Assembly (NCBI RefSeq): GCF_963678635.1
Contig: NC_087066.1
Coordinates: forward strand, 1,893,745 to 1,957,744
DNA: 64,000 nt
Direction: 5' to 3'
From: Symsagittifera roscoffensis
Taxonomy: Eukaryota; Xenacoelomorpha; Acoela; Convolutidae
The position numbers and the translations under genes were made by a program. Shown in pieces: positions 30,120 to 41,450 of this stretch; position 1 is the first letter of the stretch, and each line of letters starts with the position of its first letter. The notes under the pieces were generated by a model. The model was not told the DNA's origin, did no database searches, and worked only from the letters and a program-made list of their open reading frames with translations.

Positions 30120-30720
30120 ATGACGAGTCCTCTTCAAGTACTTTCGACTTCGTAAACTGAGCGAACGATAACCTACCAGAACCTACATGAGAGAAACAAT
30201 CGTCATTAGGCTGAAAGAACGGGAGAGATGGCCCTCTCCATTCAATGATTTGGCGTGTCGACATTCAGACAAGGGATATTGCTAATGGACTTTTAAAAGA
30301 CACATTATGTTTCCCAATTACTCACTCGACCAGATCACTCTTCTGCGTCAGAGCAGGAAACGTACATTTGCAGCTCCACAGAGACCGAATTGTGTCCTGC
30401 TTTCAACAAGACTGACATGGATCAAAATAGTCCAGTCAAAATAGTCCTTTCAACAAGACTGACATGGATCACCAGTCAAAATATTGATGAGGCTTATTGT
30501 AATTATTGTAGTAGAAGCGTATTTTTTGTATCAGTTCGAGTTTGAACGGATCGAGTTTGTGAAGCAAAGCAAACTTGTGGCAGTCTTCTTCCTATAGGAG
30601 CACCGCCAATGACAGTTGAGTTGTTAGTAGAATTGTTGTGTTGACGGCGGTTTTTATTTTTTCCTTCAGGGTACAGATAGTTGTAGTTTACTGCAACCCA
30701 AAATTAGATGTTGGAAAGAT
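30120..30720. other. Non-coding DNA with short direct repeats
   Basis: No gene is recognised. At 30,400-30,480 the phrase tttcaacaagactgacatggatca is repeated with a partial intervening copy of cagtcaaaata. From about 30,500 the sequence is a diverged copy of 27,700-28,020. Confidence 0.5.
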
Positions 30721-31046
30721 GAGGAGCAGACAAGGTACAACGAATGGGTTGTAGTCATCATGTTCACTACGTCGACACAATCTTTTGTTATTTTGATGAG
30801 AACGCGCAACTGAGCGCAAGACTCGTTCTGAATTGAATGGGTTGCAGAGTCAAAACTTATGATTGGAGGGAGTTGAGAAAGATGAGGAGCAGACAAGGTA
30901 CAACGAATGGGTTGTAGTCATCATGTTCACTACGTCGACACAATCTTTTGTTATTTTGATGAGAACGCGCAACTGAGCGCAAGACTCGTTCTGAATTGAA
31001 TGGGTTGCAGAGTCAAAACCTATGATTGGAGGGAGTTGAGAAGCAT
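30721..31046. repeat. 163-bp tandem duplication
   Basis: Two consecutive copies beginning gaggagcagacaaggtacaacg (30,721 and 30,884) are virtually identical, differing by one base (aaacttatg versus aaacctatg). They contain no gene. The same seed phrase aagtacaacg-type text also occurs in the earlier repeat block at 27,920. Confidence 0.85.
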
Positions 31047-32090
31047 CGGGTTCCTTGTTCAGAATACAAAAATTAAAAACTTTTTCAAAATTAATTTAGA
31101 AAAATCATGCGAATGCTCCTACATTTCTTCAACCATTGTGCTGGTTATATCAAATTATTCATTTTTTTTCTGTTTCAGGCAACTCTACACTTGATTTTGT
31201 TCAATTATTCATCATGCGCACCGTTTTTATTAAAACCTTCACCACATTCTTTTTCGGGACGAACTGATCATTTTGATGTGCATTGTCCTTTATGATGTTG
31301 ATCATTTGCAGCTGAGGATTAGGAGGAGGAGATGGAGGAAGAAGAAAGACTCTTTTCACCTGTTGGTTTTGTAACCATTTTTCTAGTTTCTGAATAATTA
31401 TCTACCAAACAATTGAATTCATTTGTCATCAAGAGCACTGCTTGATAAAACAAATTTTAATTCTTTTAATAGAGCTTTATTGTGATATTTGTTCTCGTTT
31501 TGTCAAAAGTTTTTGTTCCAACTTGTACAAGGCGTTTTCCCCAAAGCGATATCTTAAAAATCAGCAGGAGTACATAGTGGTGGTGGTGACGGTAGTCACT
31601 TGTTGGTTCAAGTTTTTTTTGAGAGAAAAAAAAGAAATAATGAATTGGATATAAGATAAACAAACTTCTGTGGATCCTTCAGCCTATAGGGAGAAAATCA
31701 ATAACATTTTGCGATTGGAGTTTTATGGGATAGCAAAAGGGTTATTGAATCTGTCATTTCTGTCTGGCGAGCCCTGAATAAACCTGAAGTCTCAGTTAAT
31801 TTTACTTGTCGGCATACATGTACTCATATTGTAGTGGAAACCTTTATCGCCTTGACCGGGGGACATAATAGATAAAAGGCGTCAAGCACTTTTTTGAAGT
31901 AGTGATAGCAATAGCTTGCTGTGATCTAGTTTAATTTGCATTTATCTATAACAAAACCTTCGGGTCTAATTCACTTGCTTTGTTTAGAAGTTTTTGGGGA
32001 ATTAAACATTTTAATACATTGACCATTTTTGTATGAAAAAACCTAACCACACATAAATTTTGACATTGGTTTGCCTGCCATTACACCAAC
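31047..32090. repeat. Diverged third copy of the repeat block, truncated by the gap
   Basis: From 31,230 the text follows 27,990-28,200 and from 31,442 it follows the 950-bp unit (tttattgtgatattt, gtggtggtgacggtagt, ctgtctggcgagc, gtcggcatacatgtactcat) at perhaps 75 percent identity. It stops at the assembly gap. No coding capacity is conserved between this copy and the other two, which argues that their minus-strand frames are not genes. Confidence 0.6.
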
Positions 32091-32290
32091 NNNNNNNNNN
32101 NNNNNNNNNNNNNNNNNNNNNNNNNNNNNNNNNNNNNNNNNNNNNNNNNNNNNNNNNNNNNNNNNNNNNNNNNNNNNNNNNNNNNNNNNNNNNNNNNNNN
32201 NNNNNNNNNNNNNNNNNNNNNNNNNNNNNNNNNNNNNNNNNNNNNNNNNNNNNNNNNNNNNNNNNNNNNNNNNNNNNNNNNNNNNNNNNN
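32091..32290. other. Assembly gap, 200 unknown bases
   Basis: The 200 consecutive N are probably an arbitrary gap size. The left side is a repeat copy and the right side a retroelement integrase, so the join is a repeat-induced break and the true distance is unknown. Confidence 0.95.
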
Positions 32291-32299
32291 TTTGTTATA

Positions 32300-33110
32300 A
32301 TTTGTATCTGTGTTGAAAATCCATTCGGTTTTATGTTCTAGAGGCTAATTTGATTTTTTGGTAAGTAAAAAAGATCTTTGTCATTTTTGTGAAGTGGTAG
32401 ACTATAAAAAATTGTATGTTTAGTGGGTTGACAGCAAGCTTGTCCGTTTTTGCTGAGTTTGCTGCGAACGTTAATGTCTCATCAGGTCTTTGGTTAAACA
32501 CCATTTCGTATGGTGATAGTTCAAATGATGTTGTGATTTGAGATTTGTATGCTAAGTGAAATAAGTGAGCGGTTTATGCCTTCAACTGGTCCATTTCTCC
32601 AAAGGAAATGGGATGTTCGAGAGTTATGTTTAATTTTTTTAGAGTTGAAAGAGTGTAATGATTTTGTTAATAGTGAACTCTGTGCCATTGTCTGTGATAA
32701 GAATTTCTGGTACCCCAAATTTTGCTACCCAATGTTTCCGAAAGTGTTGTGTAAGCAGAAAAAACATTACAGTGAGGTACAGGGTTGAGTTCTATTCAGT
32801 TGGTAATTACATCGGTTATTATCATTTTATACGCGTTTCCTTCTGAGGAGGGTGATAAGAGCCTTTGGTGTTAATTGAGATTCTGTGATTGAAATATAGA
32901 TTTTTTCCTTTGGAATCCTGTTGTTCTGCAATTTGCTTCTGATGAGGGTTTTCTTTGTTTGATTGACATGTTATGCAAACGTTGCAAAGTTCTTTTAACC
33001 AGATCAGTGCGTTTGGAAAATAACATTTTTTGGTGGAAATCGAATATGTTTCTTAAGATCATGTATGTCTTTCTGTATGCAAGTAACGTGAAAAGTGAAA
33101 TGCAAATTAA
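32300..33110 (-). pseudogene. Retroelement integrase (not family R), decayed
   Basis: Pieces in several frames give the zinc-domain end CITCQSNKENPHQK (about 32,925-32,970), the core start FNHRISINTKGSY (about 32,880), a second motif equivalent to I-T-D-N-G-T-E-F (frame-broken, about 32,690; the frame 32,718-32,521 reads LSQTMAQSSL, one base out of phase) and NGPVEGINRSL (about 32,580), which is the catalytic Glu helix. This is a D,D-35-E integrase of an LTR retroelement whose sequence differs strongly from family R. The C-terminus is lost in the gap. The LTR at 35,053-35,783 is probably its 5' LTR. Confidence 0.6.
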
Positions 33111-34900
33111 GTTGAGCTTAGTAGGAGACAGTGTACTTTTGTGTCAAGAGGTCATCATTTTCATTTACTGTCTGACTGTTTGTTTACCAGAAATTTTGAA
33201 GTAAAAACTCTTTTAAAGTAATTTTTTATCGTCTTTGACTGGTTTGGTTTTAATTTTGTGCCATGATCTAAGATGTCGGATGACAGGACCAAAAACTTTT
33301 TTTTATATTTCTGTAATAACTGAAGTGTCATTGTTTCTGTGTTTGGAAGAAAACTACTTTGATTTTCATCTTTTGAAAGAGATAAAATGTTCAACGGGTC
33401 TTGCAATTTAAATAATCTTTTGATAGTATATTTTTGATCTAGTTTGAGAGGGGCCAGCCAAAATGAGGTTTCTGTTAAGTTTTTCTTTTTCCATTAGTGG
33501 GAATGTTTTATTGCGTTGTGGTTTTTTTCTGAGATGTTTTCCCCTGTGTACTTTTTTTCATACATAAAGGAAAATTGTATTGGTTTAAATGTATTTTTTA
33601 CTACAAAATCTACTTCATAGTTTATGTTTCCGCTTTCGAGATATAATGGAAAAGTTGCTAAGGTGTTTAATCGTTTATTCTCAGAGTCCGTTTAGCATCT
33701 GTTGATTTGCATCAGCTGATTTGAGAATGTTGAAATCGGATATTGTCATGAATTGTTGTTGTTCATTTCTGTTTTTTGAGATTGGAAATGTGTCTTTAAA
33801 ATAGGGGATTTTTGTGAATTACTATGTGTTGCGTTTTGGGTCTATTGTAACACTATTCAAGATTAATTCTTCATTAGGAATTCTTGATTGACAAATATCC
33901 AACAATTTTAAGTTATTGTTAACTCACTGAATGCTCTTTCTTTTGTAAAGTGAAACGTTGCATTCGTTTCGCAATATCCTAAATTTTCTAAACGATGTGT
34001 TTTTTTATATGGCGAAAAATTATATAGATTTAGTGCTAAAACATCTGTGTTTGTATCTGTAGGGTATATGATAAAAAAATTGTTAATCTAAAAAATTATG
34101 AGTTGGCATGAATTCAAGTTTAGAAATATACAGCTTTGTGTATTTTGATCAGTGTTATATTGATAAACTTGATTGATAGTAAAGTCATTTACATGTCCTG
34201 TTAATTGTTTTGGATATTTTTTCTTTTTGATTATTCATAGGGTAGAACTTTAAAAAGGTTAATTTTTTTAATCGGTGAAAAATATAGGGGGTGTATTATT
34301 CAGTTTTGTATATTTGTTTTCGGTTTGGAACTTACTGTTTAAAATGTTGTTAGTTGGGATATTTTTGTGGATAAATGGGGTTTCGACATGGTTATGTTTA
34401 AGGTTTGTATCATGGAATACTTTTTTGTATAGTTTGCGAAAAAAAAATTTTCTGTTCCATTGTTCGGGTTTGGGTAAGAAATAATTGAAATTTTCTGATT
34501 TTTTGGGTTGCGCAGTGGAGAAAATTTTGGATGTAAGTTTTGAATTTTTTCCATGTGCATATGTTAACGTTGTTTGAATCAGCTCCTCAATCAATCAAAA
34601 AGTCTTTTTCTAGGTCCGCTGGTAGAAAAATTTTGTTTAACAGGCTTTTTAAAAAAAAAGGAATTGTTATTTTTTCTTTGATTTGGGGTTAATTGATTCT
34701 TATCTGTTTCTTGGGGATTAAAACTGATTATATCATTTTGGTAATATTTCGATTCCATCAGTGCTTTAAATTCATGATCTGTTTTAAGCTTGTTAATTAA
34801 AAGTGTGTTTTCTATGTCACTTTCGTCATCTGTGCTTTCACAGTGTATGTGGTTAAATTGTAATTCAGAAGTATCCATTTTGTCAAAAGCTGGAGGGCCT
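33111..34900 (-). pseudogene. Internal region of the same retroelement, decayed
   Basis: Broken frames at 33,161-33,406, 34,268-34,594 and 34,591-34,878 lie between LTR and integrase on one strand. The first (DPLNILSLSKDENQSSFLPN) precedes the integrase zinc domain. Near 34,050 a segment TDTNTDVLALNLYNF resembles a mutated protease DTG motif. The 34,878-34,268 frames are polar and Asn/Lys-rich, like a gag or pol start. No RT motif can be recognised, so either it is deleted or it is too decayed. Confidence 0.4.
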
Positions 34901-35052
34901 AAAATTGCTTCATCCGTAGATTGAACTTAGTTAAGTTGTCTTTAAAGCTTTGGTGTACTACTTCTGTTATTTATTTTTGTTCCGGTCGGTCAAATTCGGA
35001 AAATGATTTGAGTGTGGTGAGGCTGTTCTTTTTGAAAAACTCAAATCGACCA

Positions 35053-35783
35053 TGTCATGCTCAGTGTTATCGCGAGAACTGAATTGAGAAGTCAATTTAA
35101 TCAGAAGAGCCAAATCATAATTGCGGGAAATTTGATCAAAAATTGTGCTAGTGTAAAATTGCTTTTCCCAACATTTCTGAAATCAATCATTCGAGTAGAG
35201 CTACCTGTTCCCGACGAAGAAAATAGCAAATTCATAAGAGAGAGTCACTGCCTGTTGGACAAGAGAGAACTCTGAGTGAAGCTGCCCAATGGTTCAATTG
35301 ATAAAACTAATTGAGTTAACATTAATACGTAAAACTTGCAGAGTTATCTTAGTTACATTATTACTTGAGACCAAAGTCATGTCAGTATTTGAATACTGAA
35401 TTTAATTCTTTGAGTTTATTTTACACATTTTTGTTGAAATAAGGCCGGTTTCAAGTTGATCCATCTGAAATGAAATGAATGTCCACTGTCTTGTAAAAAT
35501 CATAAGTATAATTGAGTTTCCAACCCTGTTTTTAATGACGTTGGCGTGTTTTACGTTTTTAAAGACTAGCCATGGAGACTTTCTTTTTTCTAGAATAGGG
35601 GTACTTTGAAAGTGGCATTTAAGCTGCAGCACAGTTTTTAGTCAATTGTTTTAAGCGAACCGAATGGTGTCCGACGGAATGAGGTACAAAAGTACAAGAG
35701 ATGGTGTCCCTGATCCTTGAGCCAATGGTTATAGGGCCTCTTCTTCCCAACATGATATGTGACAAAAGCGGACGACTGTTACA
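35053..35783 (-). mobile_element. LTR-like repeat, copy 1 (about 731 bp)
   Basis: On the minus strand it begins TGTAACAGTCG and ends GCATGACA, that is TG...CA, followed by TGG as expected of a primer-binding site. An AATAAA lies at about 35,420 in the element's sense. Two other copies are at 57,611-58,305 (same strand) and 61,859-62,624 (opposite strand). It lies immediately upstream of the retroelement remains at 32,300-34,900, as a 5' LTR would. Confidence 0.65.
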
Positions 35784-37079
35784 TAATGATTTTTGTGACG
35801 CTTCAGTGCGTTTAAAGACATCAAGACTTCGAGCTCGAACCCACTTGATGCAGCTCCGGGCTACATGCCCACTCTAGAGTACCTTCTGGTCGTACTGTTT
35901 AAATTAACTTGTGAAAATTTCCTGGTGCGCTTTTGGATACGAGGCCTAGCTGACCGAGTATGAGGGGCCACTAGAATAACAAAAAAAAACGGGTAAAGGG
36001 CAAAAAACTATGTGAAAATAAAAATGACTAGAAAGAGGAAGAAAAACCAAAATTAATGAAAGCGAACAGTACTTAAATTTTCAGATTAGGTGGTCAGACT
36101 TTTAATTGGTAGCATAATTGTACAGTTTTACAAAAAGACCGATCGTTCCTACAAAATAGCAAGTATATTGCAGGTGCCCGAATTCGGGGCGTTGAAAGGG
36201 TTTTCAGATAGCCTTGCAACCTTGGAGATCAACTGGGAGACTTCACCGGAAGGATATCAAAATGGATCAGTCGGATAGCAAAGTGGCTTGGCGGACCGAT
36301 GTTTGGGATTCAGGAGAGGAAGCTACTGGAAATAGAGTACCAGTAAGTTTACCAGTGCAGTGTGACAGCTAGAGGGTATCATCGGAGTGTGCTTTTTCGT
36401 CAAATGGGTATCGTTAAACCAATCTCATACTATAAGAAATAGTCATAAATGTGATGAAGCGCACCCCAAATTTTGGAGCAAAAGTTTTTACTTGAGCAGA
36501 GATTGGAAACAGGTTCTACGAGTTTTCTTTTCAGTGGTAGCTATATAGAGGAGGTTAGATAGGTGTCTTACTTGGGATAAATGGGGTTAGTTGGAAGTCG
36601 TTGAAGATTGGGTATTATTACTGTATTCAAACAATCGACATAGTCGATTTGGTTACATTATTTTAACCAGATCAAGATTGACCTTAATAAAGACTCAAAC
36701 GCGAAGGTACCCATTAGAAGACACGAGAGAGGAAATGGAGTCTGACCGGATCGGGTAGCGGAATCGCAATTAGACAATTTTCATTAGAAAATGATTAAGT
36801 AAAAACCCCAGATCAACAAAATTTGGCAGAATAATAAACTTTCAGTTTTTAATGAGAGTTTTCCAAAAACAATTGGTAAATTTTTGAGGCAGTCTGACTA
36901 AACTTTAAGCGATTTTTAATCATCACTTGGTGTATGAAACCCAATTCGACCAGTCAAACTTAATTGGTCGTCGAGGGAAAGTAAAACCTTTTAAAGTTTT
37001 AGTGAGGAATTTTGGGGGGAGGGTGAAAGAGTAGAGACGACGTACAAGGAACGGGAGAGGTTAATCGAAAAGGATATGA
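35784..37079. other. No gene recognised upstream of the plus-strand gag
   Basis: The longest frame is 62 codons (36,090-36,278) without a motif. A 12-base palindrome ttcgagctcgaa lies at 35,829-35,840. Near 36,275 a short text gatagcaaagtggcttggcgg resembles a tRNA A-box but has no matching B-box or cloverleaf. From about 36,950 the sequence may be the decayed leader of the plus-strand family R copy; a GGGGGGAGGG tract at 37,014-37,024 recalls the GGAGGGTT repeats. Confidence 0.35.
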
Positions 37080-38330
37080 AAGAAATTTGAGAAACACTAT
37101 GAAAACGTTATTGAAAATCTCTGGAACCTGGAGACTAGAACGGACACAATCAGCAGAGGCCAGACAGATAATTTATCTGCCATAGAGTCGAAAGTGGATG
37201 CGCTCAAAAGTAATTCTTTTACTCAAGATAAACCAGTAGCAGAGAAAACAGTTAAACAACCTGGAAAAGGAACAGAAACAAGAAAACATTCCATATGGGA
37301 GAAAAAAGAATGTACTATTTTGCCTTAAATCGAAAATTTCATAGGATCAGAAACAGTAGGGACAGCACCAAAAGGAGTTGCATCGAACTTACACGCGATT
37401 GTAGCACCAGATGCCATGACATGAGCAAACTTTTGGGAAATGATGGACAAGACACTCGAAGCTTTTGCCACGAGAAACATTAAATCAAGCTATAGAGGAG
37501 GCGGCAAGTTGGGAAAGACCTTCAAAAAACCAATCGAATTAAGAGGTTAGTCGAATGGCTGCATAGATACCTTGGTTGAGGTGATGAGGTTACAACTTGA
37601 GCAAGACATCTTGACTGATTAAAGACGACGATACTATGCAATCTGGAGGGCATAATACTGAAGTGCGTGGTAGCCCAGAAGGAAGAGGAACGTGATACAG
37701 CGTACAAGGTTTTCGAAGTACTTTTGATTCATTTCGGATCTGGAATGAAAAGGCATCAGCCAATGATGAGTTTTGAGAAAAGGAGACAAAAGGATGACGA
37801 ATCAATCGATCGTTTTACGGATGACCCAAAGAGCTTAAGAAGAAAAAGTAATCCTGCTTCGAATTTCATAGAAGGGGTAAAGAAGGAGGTCATGAAAACA
37901 ATGTTGGCATCCTATCACACGCTATCAAAAGATAACTCACCAACCACGGAAGAATTGAGACACAAGTCTAGGGAAAATATTAGAATGAAACTAAAGAAGT
38001 ATTCACTTTCGGACAATTGAAATCTTCAAGGGGGAAGCCAGCGACAGAGGTCGACGTGTTACAAGCCGAAATACGATATGGTGAAACGCATGTCGTGTGC
38101 AAATTGTAGGTCGGCATATCATCCCGTGGCGGATTGCACGTCTCACAAACAAGGTATGAAAGGCCTGAGTTATGCAACAGGTGAGGGCGACAGGAACCAG
38201 ATGGAAGAACATGAACTCTATATTGGCTGAATAATCAAGATTGGCGCGAGCTGTTTTTTTTTAATGCAACCAGGAAGGTCACTTCAGAATGGATTGTCCT
38301 GTGTTTTGGGAAGCTGTAAAAAAACAAGAC
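37080..38330 (+). pseudogene. Gag of the plus-strand family R copy
   Basis: Broken frames give a helical head (SAIESKVDALKSNS near 37,180), capsid start (GCIDTLVEVMRLQLE near 37,560), and the well-kept frame 37,667-38,020 (FEVLLIHFGSGMKRHQPMMS, FEKRRQKDDESIDRF, GVKKEVMKTMLASYHTLSKD). Two knuckles follow: CANCRSAYHPVADC (38,095-38,140) and a frame-broken CNQEGHFRMDC (about 38,252-38,290). These match the minus-strand Gag residue by residue in the motifs, while the DNA is strongly diverged. Several stops disable it. Confidence 0.7.
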
Positions 38331-38750
38331 CAGCCGAAACATAACTTAGCGCTAGCAGCTGTGCAAAACACCAGAAAAAAATAGGTTGAGAAAAACATGC
38401 AGTACAAGGACATGTTAAAAGATCGGTCGACGAAATATGTGAAAGCGGTAACCGATGAGAAGGAAACCGAGGAGATAGAAACCAAAAAAAAAAACGCAGG
38501 AGAAAAAATACCAGAAAGCCGCAGCTGATGCAATTAACAAAGTGAAACAAGATTTGGCAACGATAGACATTGAACAGAGGCTGAGACAGGAGATGGAAAA
38601 AGAGCAAAGAGAGGAGACACTTTCCTTAACAAGAAGCGAACCGGAGATAAAGGACAATCTGAAGATAATCGGCAATTGCAAAGTCTTGAAAAAGGCGACT
38701 GGAAAACTTCGGGATCAAGAAGATATGGCGAGATAATGAGGATAGTCTTC
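38331..38750 (+). pseudogene. Gag-to-protease linker, charged and helical
   Basis: Frames in this stretch, including 38,542-38,736 (MKQDLATIDIEQRLRQEMEK onward), encode a Lys/Glu-rich helical segment. It corresponds to the 105-residue charged tail at 11,172-11,489 by position rather than sequence. The opposite strand shows long hydrophobic frames here, which are compositional shadows of the Lys-rich text. Confidence 0.4.
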
Positions 38751-39723
38751 GTAGGGGGTCACAAAGTAAAGATGAGTCTGAGCGAATGAAGTGACCAAAC
38801 ATTGATGCACCTAAACGTATATGCGGGTGATTCTTTTGATTGCAATCAGAGCAGTAAGGACGAGGGGCGGCCGATAATCGATATGAATTGACAGTGGAAA
38901 CACCGAGGCGTATGGTCCACATGAGGTCATGCTAATGCGGCGGAAATATTGATTAGAATTGACAGTGGATACACCGAGGCGTTTGGTCCACATGGGGTCA
39001 TGAGGTCAAACTTGACAAGGTAGCTGTCTTGAGCGTGATACCAATAGAAACATGGAGACGGTAGGGATGTAACAAAGATAACCTGGCAGACTCCAGAATA
39101 CGGCTGTCAGCGGGTAATCAAAGAACCAAAGACTGATGCACATAAACGTATATGCGGGTGATTCTTTTGAATGCAATCAGAGCAGTACTGACGAGGGGCG
39201 GCCGATAATTGATATGAATTGACAGTGGAAACACCGAGGCTTATGGTCCAACTGAGGTCATGCTATATCGGTGGAAATATCGATTAGAATTGACAGTGGA
39301 TACACCGAGGCGTTTGGTCCACATGGGGTCATGAGGTCAAACTTGACGAGGGAGCTGTCTTGAGCGTGATACCAATAAAAACATGGAGACAGGAGGGATG
39401 TAACAAAAATGACCTGACAGACTCCAGAATATGGCTGTCAGCGGGTAATCAAAGGTCTGCTTAGGGTCCATGGCAGATTACCGATAAAAACAATAAATTT
39501 GGGGGAACGCAATTTGTGGATGAGCTTTCTTGTAGTGGGAAATTCAGATGAACAGAATCCTTTCTTTTTAGGCAGAGATTTTATGAGGAACGCTGACATA
39601 ACGATTAATCTTAAGATGATAAGGATTTGGAGTCCGGATAGGAGTTATCTGATGAAAGCGGTAAATTTAATAATCACTAAAAAGTGCAAAGCTTCAGCTT
39701 TCTCGAGTAGGAGGCTGAGGTGA
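38751..39723 (+). pseudogene. Retropepsin-like protease of the plus-strand copy, internally duplicated
   Basis: The segment AVLSVIPIETWRR and the later SRIRLSAGNQR correspond to the active-site and flap region of 10,239-10,925. The DTGA motif reads DKVA in the first duplicate (about 39,016) and DEGA in the second (about 39,347), so the catalytic loop is lost. The C-terminal part is well kept (frame 39,499-39,723: GERNLWMSFLVVGNSDEQ, FFLGRDFMRNADITINL). The 331-bp internal duplication and stops show it is dead. Confidence 0.65.
38804..39465. repeat. 331-bp tandem duplication inside the protease region
   Basis: The unit beginning gatgcacctaaacgtatatgcggg (38,804) repeats at 39,135 with about 95 percent identity. 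Inside each unit a shorter imperfect repeat occurs (attgacagtggaaacaccgaggcgtatggtccacatgaggtca, then attgacagtggatacaccgaggcgtttggtccacatggggtca, described here by positions 38,886-38,930 and 38,957-39,003). This gives four related blocks in about 600 bases. Confidence 0.8.
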
Positions 39724-40029
39724 AAAGCTAAAGAGGCTGCAATTGTGAGCTTGATATTGAACAACTCAGTCATAATAAACTCAGACAATGAACTCAGTGA
39801 TAATAAGCAGGTATGTGTAAAACCAATTCCAAATATCTTATTTTGGGAAGATACTTGTCGTCAGCGTCTTGTTGATTACTCTTGATTTACCAATCACAAT
39901 CAAGAGAGGAGGAAACTATTTTACGCGTTGCCGGTGAATACTAAATAGAAAATGAATAAAAATGTTACAGTATTTGTATCTTGAGTAGATTGAAGCGAAT
40001 AAAAAACTTGTCGAGTTTCGCCAATTAAT
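39724..40029 (+). other. Protease-to-RT connecting region, decayed
   Basis: About 300 bases hold short coding-like pieces matching the protease-RT connector at 9,982-10,242 (EAAIVSLILNNS near 39,745, KQVCVKPIPN near 39,808, and KLFYALPVNT near 39,915). Stops in every frame. No independent gene is seen. Confidence 0.4.
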
Positions 40030-40910
40030 AGACCGGTGTCACCAAAAATTGAACAATTAAAGACAAACTAACAGACGAACAGCTCGAAGCCATCATGGAT
40101 GTGTTAGACAGGAATCAGGATATTTTCTCAAGACTGAAGGCGGATGTTGGGTTTTGTAATTTTGTTTTGTTGAACATGAGATGCCTTACAGGGAGTGGGT
40201 GAGGCTCAATGCCTCCATTCAAATTGGATGCAAGCATGAAAGAAACTGAAACGTTACTAGTGTATGACATGATATAAACATCCAAATCACGGTGGCCGTG
40301 TGGAGTAGTGATGACCAAAAAGAAGAAGATTTGTTCCAAAAAGATTTTCTTGTGACTTTCGATACCTGATTTTGGTCACGGTGAAAGATGCTTATTCAAT
40401 TCCTAGGATTGACGATAACCTTTCGAAATTGGGGGAGTCAATGCCAGGTTCTATACAACTGTTGATCTGGGATCGACTTTTTATCAGATACCACTTTGAA
40501 AACAATATATAGAGAAAACGATAGTTGCTTGTGAGCTTGGATTGTTCGAACGGAAGTGATTGTCATTGGGCCTACACAATGCGACATTCACAATCCAGAG
40601 ACTGATGTCACAAGCACTGACATGATTAATTAAGAAATATGGAAACTTGGTAGTGGGTTACATGGACGACGTGATGATCGCGACGCCAACCCTAGAGGAT
40701 CACATCGAGCGATTGAACGAATTGTTTGCATATATGAAAAGGGCAGAATTGATATGCAAGCCCTCGAAATGCTATATTAAAAAAGATTCAAAAAAAAACC
40801 TCGCGAGTGTGGTTGACAGGCATGGCGTCAGACCAGATCCAGACGCTGTAGAGGCAACCTGACTTGGAAATCACCGAAGTTGAACATCAGTTAAAGAGCT
40901 TTCTTGGTTT
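40030..40910 (+). pseudogene. Ty3/Gypsy-type reverse transcriptase of the plus-strand copy
   Basis: Recognisable pieces in shifting frames are KDAYSIPRIDDNLSKLGES (about 40,390-40,440) and the palm box GYMDDVMIATPTLEDHIERL in the frame 40,647-40,862, which continues through the thumb (KPSKCYI, VVDRHGVRPDPDAVEAT). The catalytic YMDD is intact. The fingers are largely lost to stops and frameshifts. It matches 8,742-9,960 of the minus-strand element. Confidence 0.75.
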
Positions 40911-41450
40911 CGCGAACTAGTATAGAGAGTTCATCAAAGCTTACGCGGACGAAATATACCCGATGCAAGAACTCATGAGAAATATGGATCGAAATTCACG
41001 TGGAACAACGCAGCAGAGGAGTCGTTTGAGAGAATAAAATGAGATTAGTGCGAGGATCCGATATTGAGCATGCCGACAGAGAATTGCATGTATGTTTCTG
41101 GCATACTACATCAAGAGCAAGGATGGAACAGCAAGACCGTCTTGAGACCAATTGAATACGAGAGCAAAGTCCTGAGTGACACGGAGAAGAAGAACGGGGC
41201 GCCCGAGGCGGAGATGTTTGCGGTGATCACTTTCGTAGAGAAATACAGAGCATATATGGGCAGTGATTAATTCAAAGTAACGAAAGACAACAGAGCATTC
41301 TGTTGGCTCAAAGCGTACTCAATGGATTAAAGCTACATCGGGAGGTGGATAGTACGACTAGATAGTTACAACATGATAATTGAGCATAGGACAAGGATTA
41401 AACAGCCGAATGGAGACAACTTGATTGAGAAAACGGAATTTCTGAAAGGA
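40911..41450 (+). pseudogene. RNase H of the plus-strand copy
   Basis: The frame 41,064-41,270 reads GILHQEQGWNSKTVLRPIEY then SKVLSDTEKKNGAPEAEMFA and FVEKYRAYMGSD, the Ty3-type RNase H also found twice in the minus-strand element. Downstream, frame-broken text (NRAFCWLKAYS near 41,300 and the frame from 41,373, MIIEHRTRIKQPNGDNL) completes the domain. Unlike the minus-strand copy, it is single here, so the 760-bp duplication is specific to that copy. Confidence 0.75.

Noticed and set aside
32060-32341. Plus-strand frames running through the gap
   Set aside because: They consist almost entirely of unknown bases.
35810-35900. tRNA-like GGTTCGAGCTC box on the minus strand
   Set aside because: The bases belong to a perfect palindrome ttcgagctcgaa and no cloverleaf or acceptor stem can be drawn.
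36250-36330. A-box-like gatagcaaagtggc, possible tRNA or SINE
   Set aside because: No B-box at the right distance and no pairing stems.
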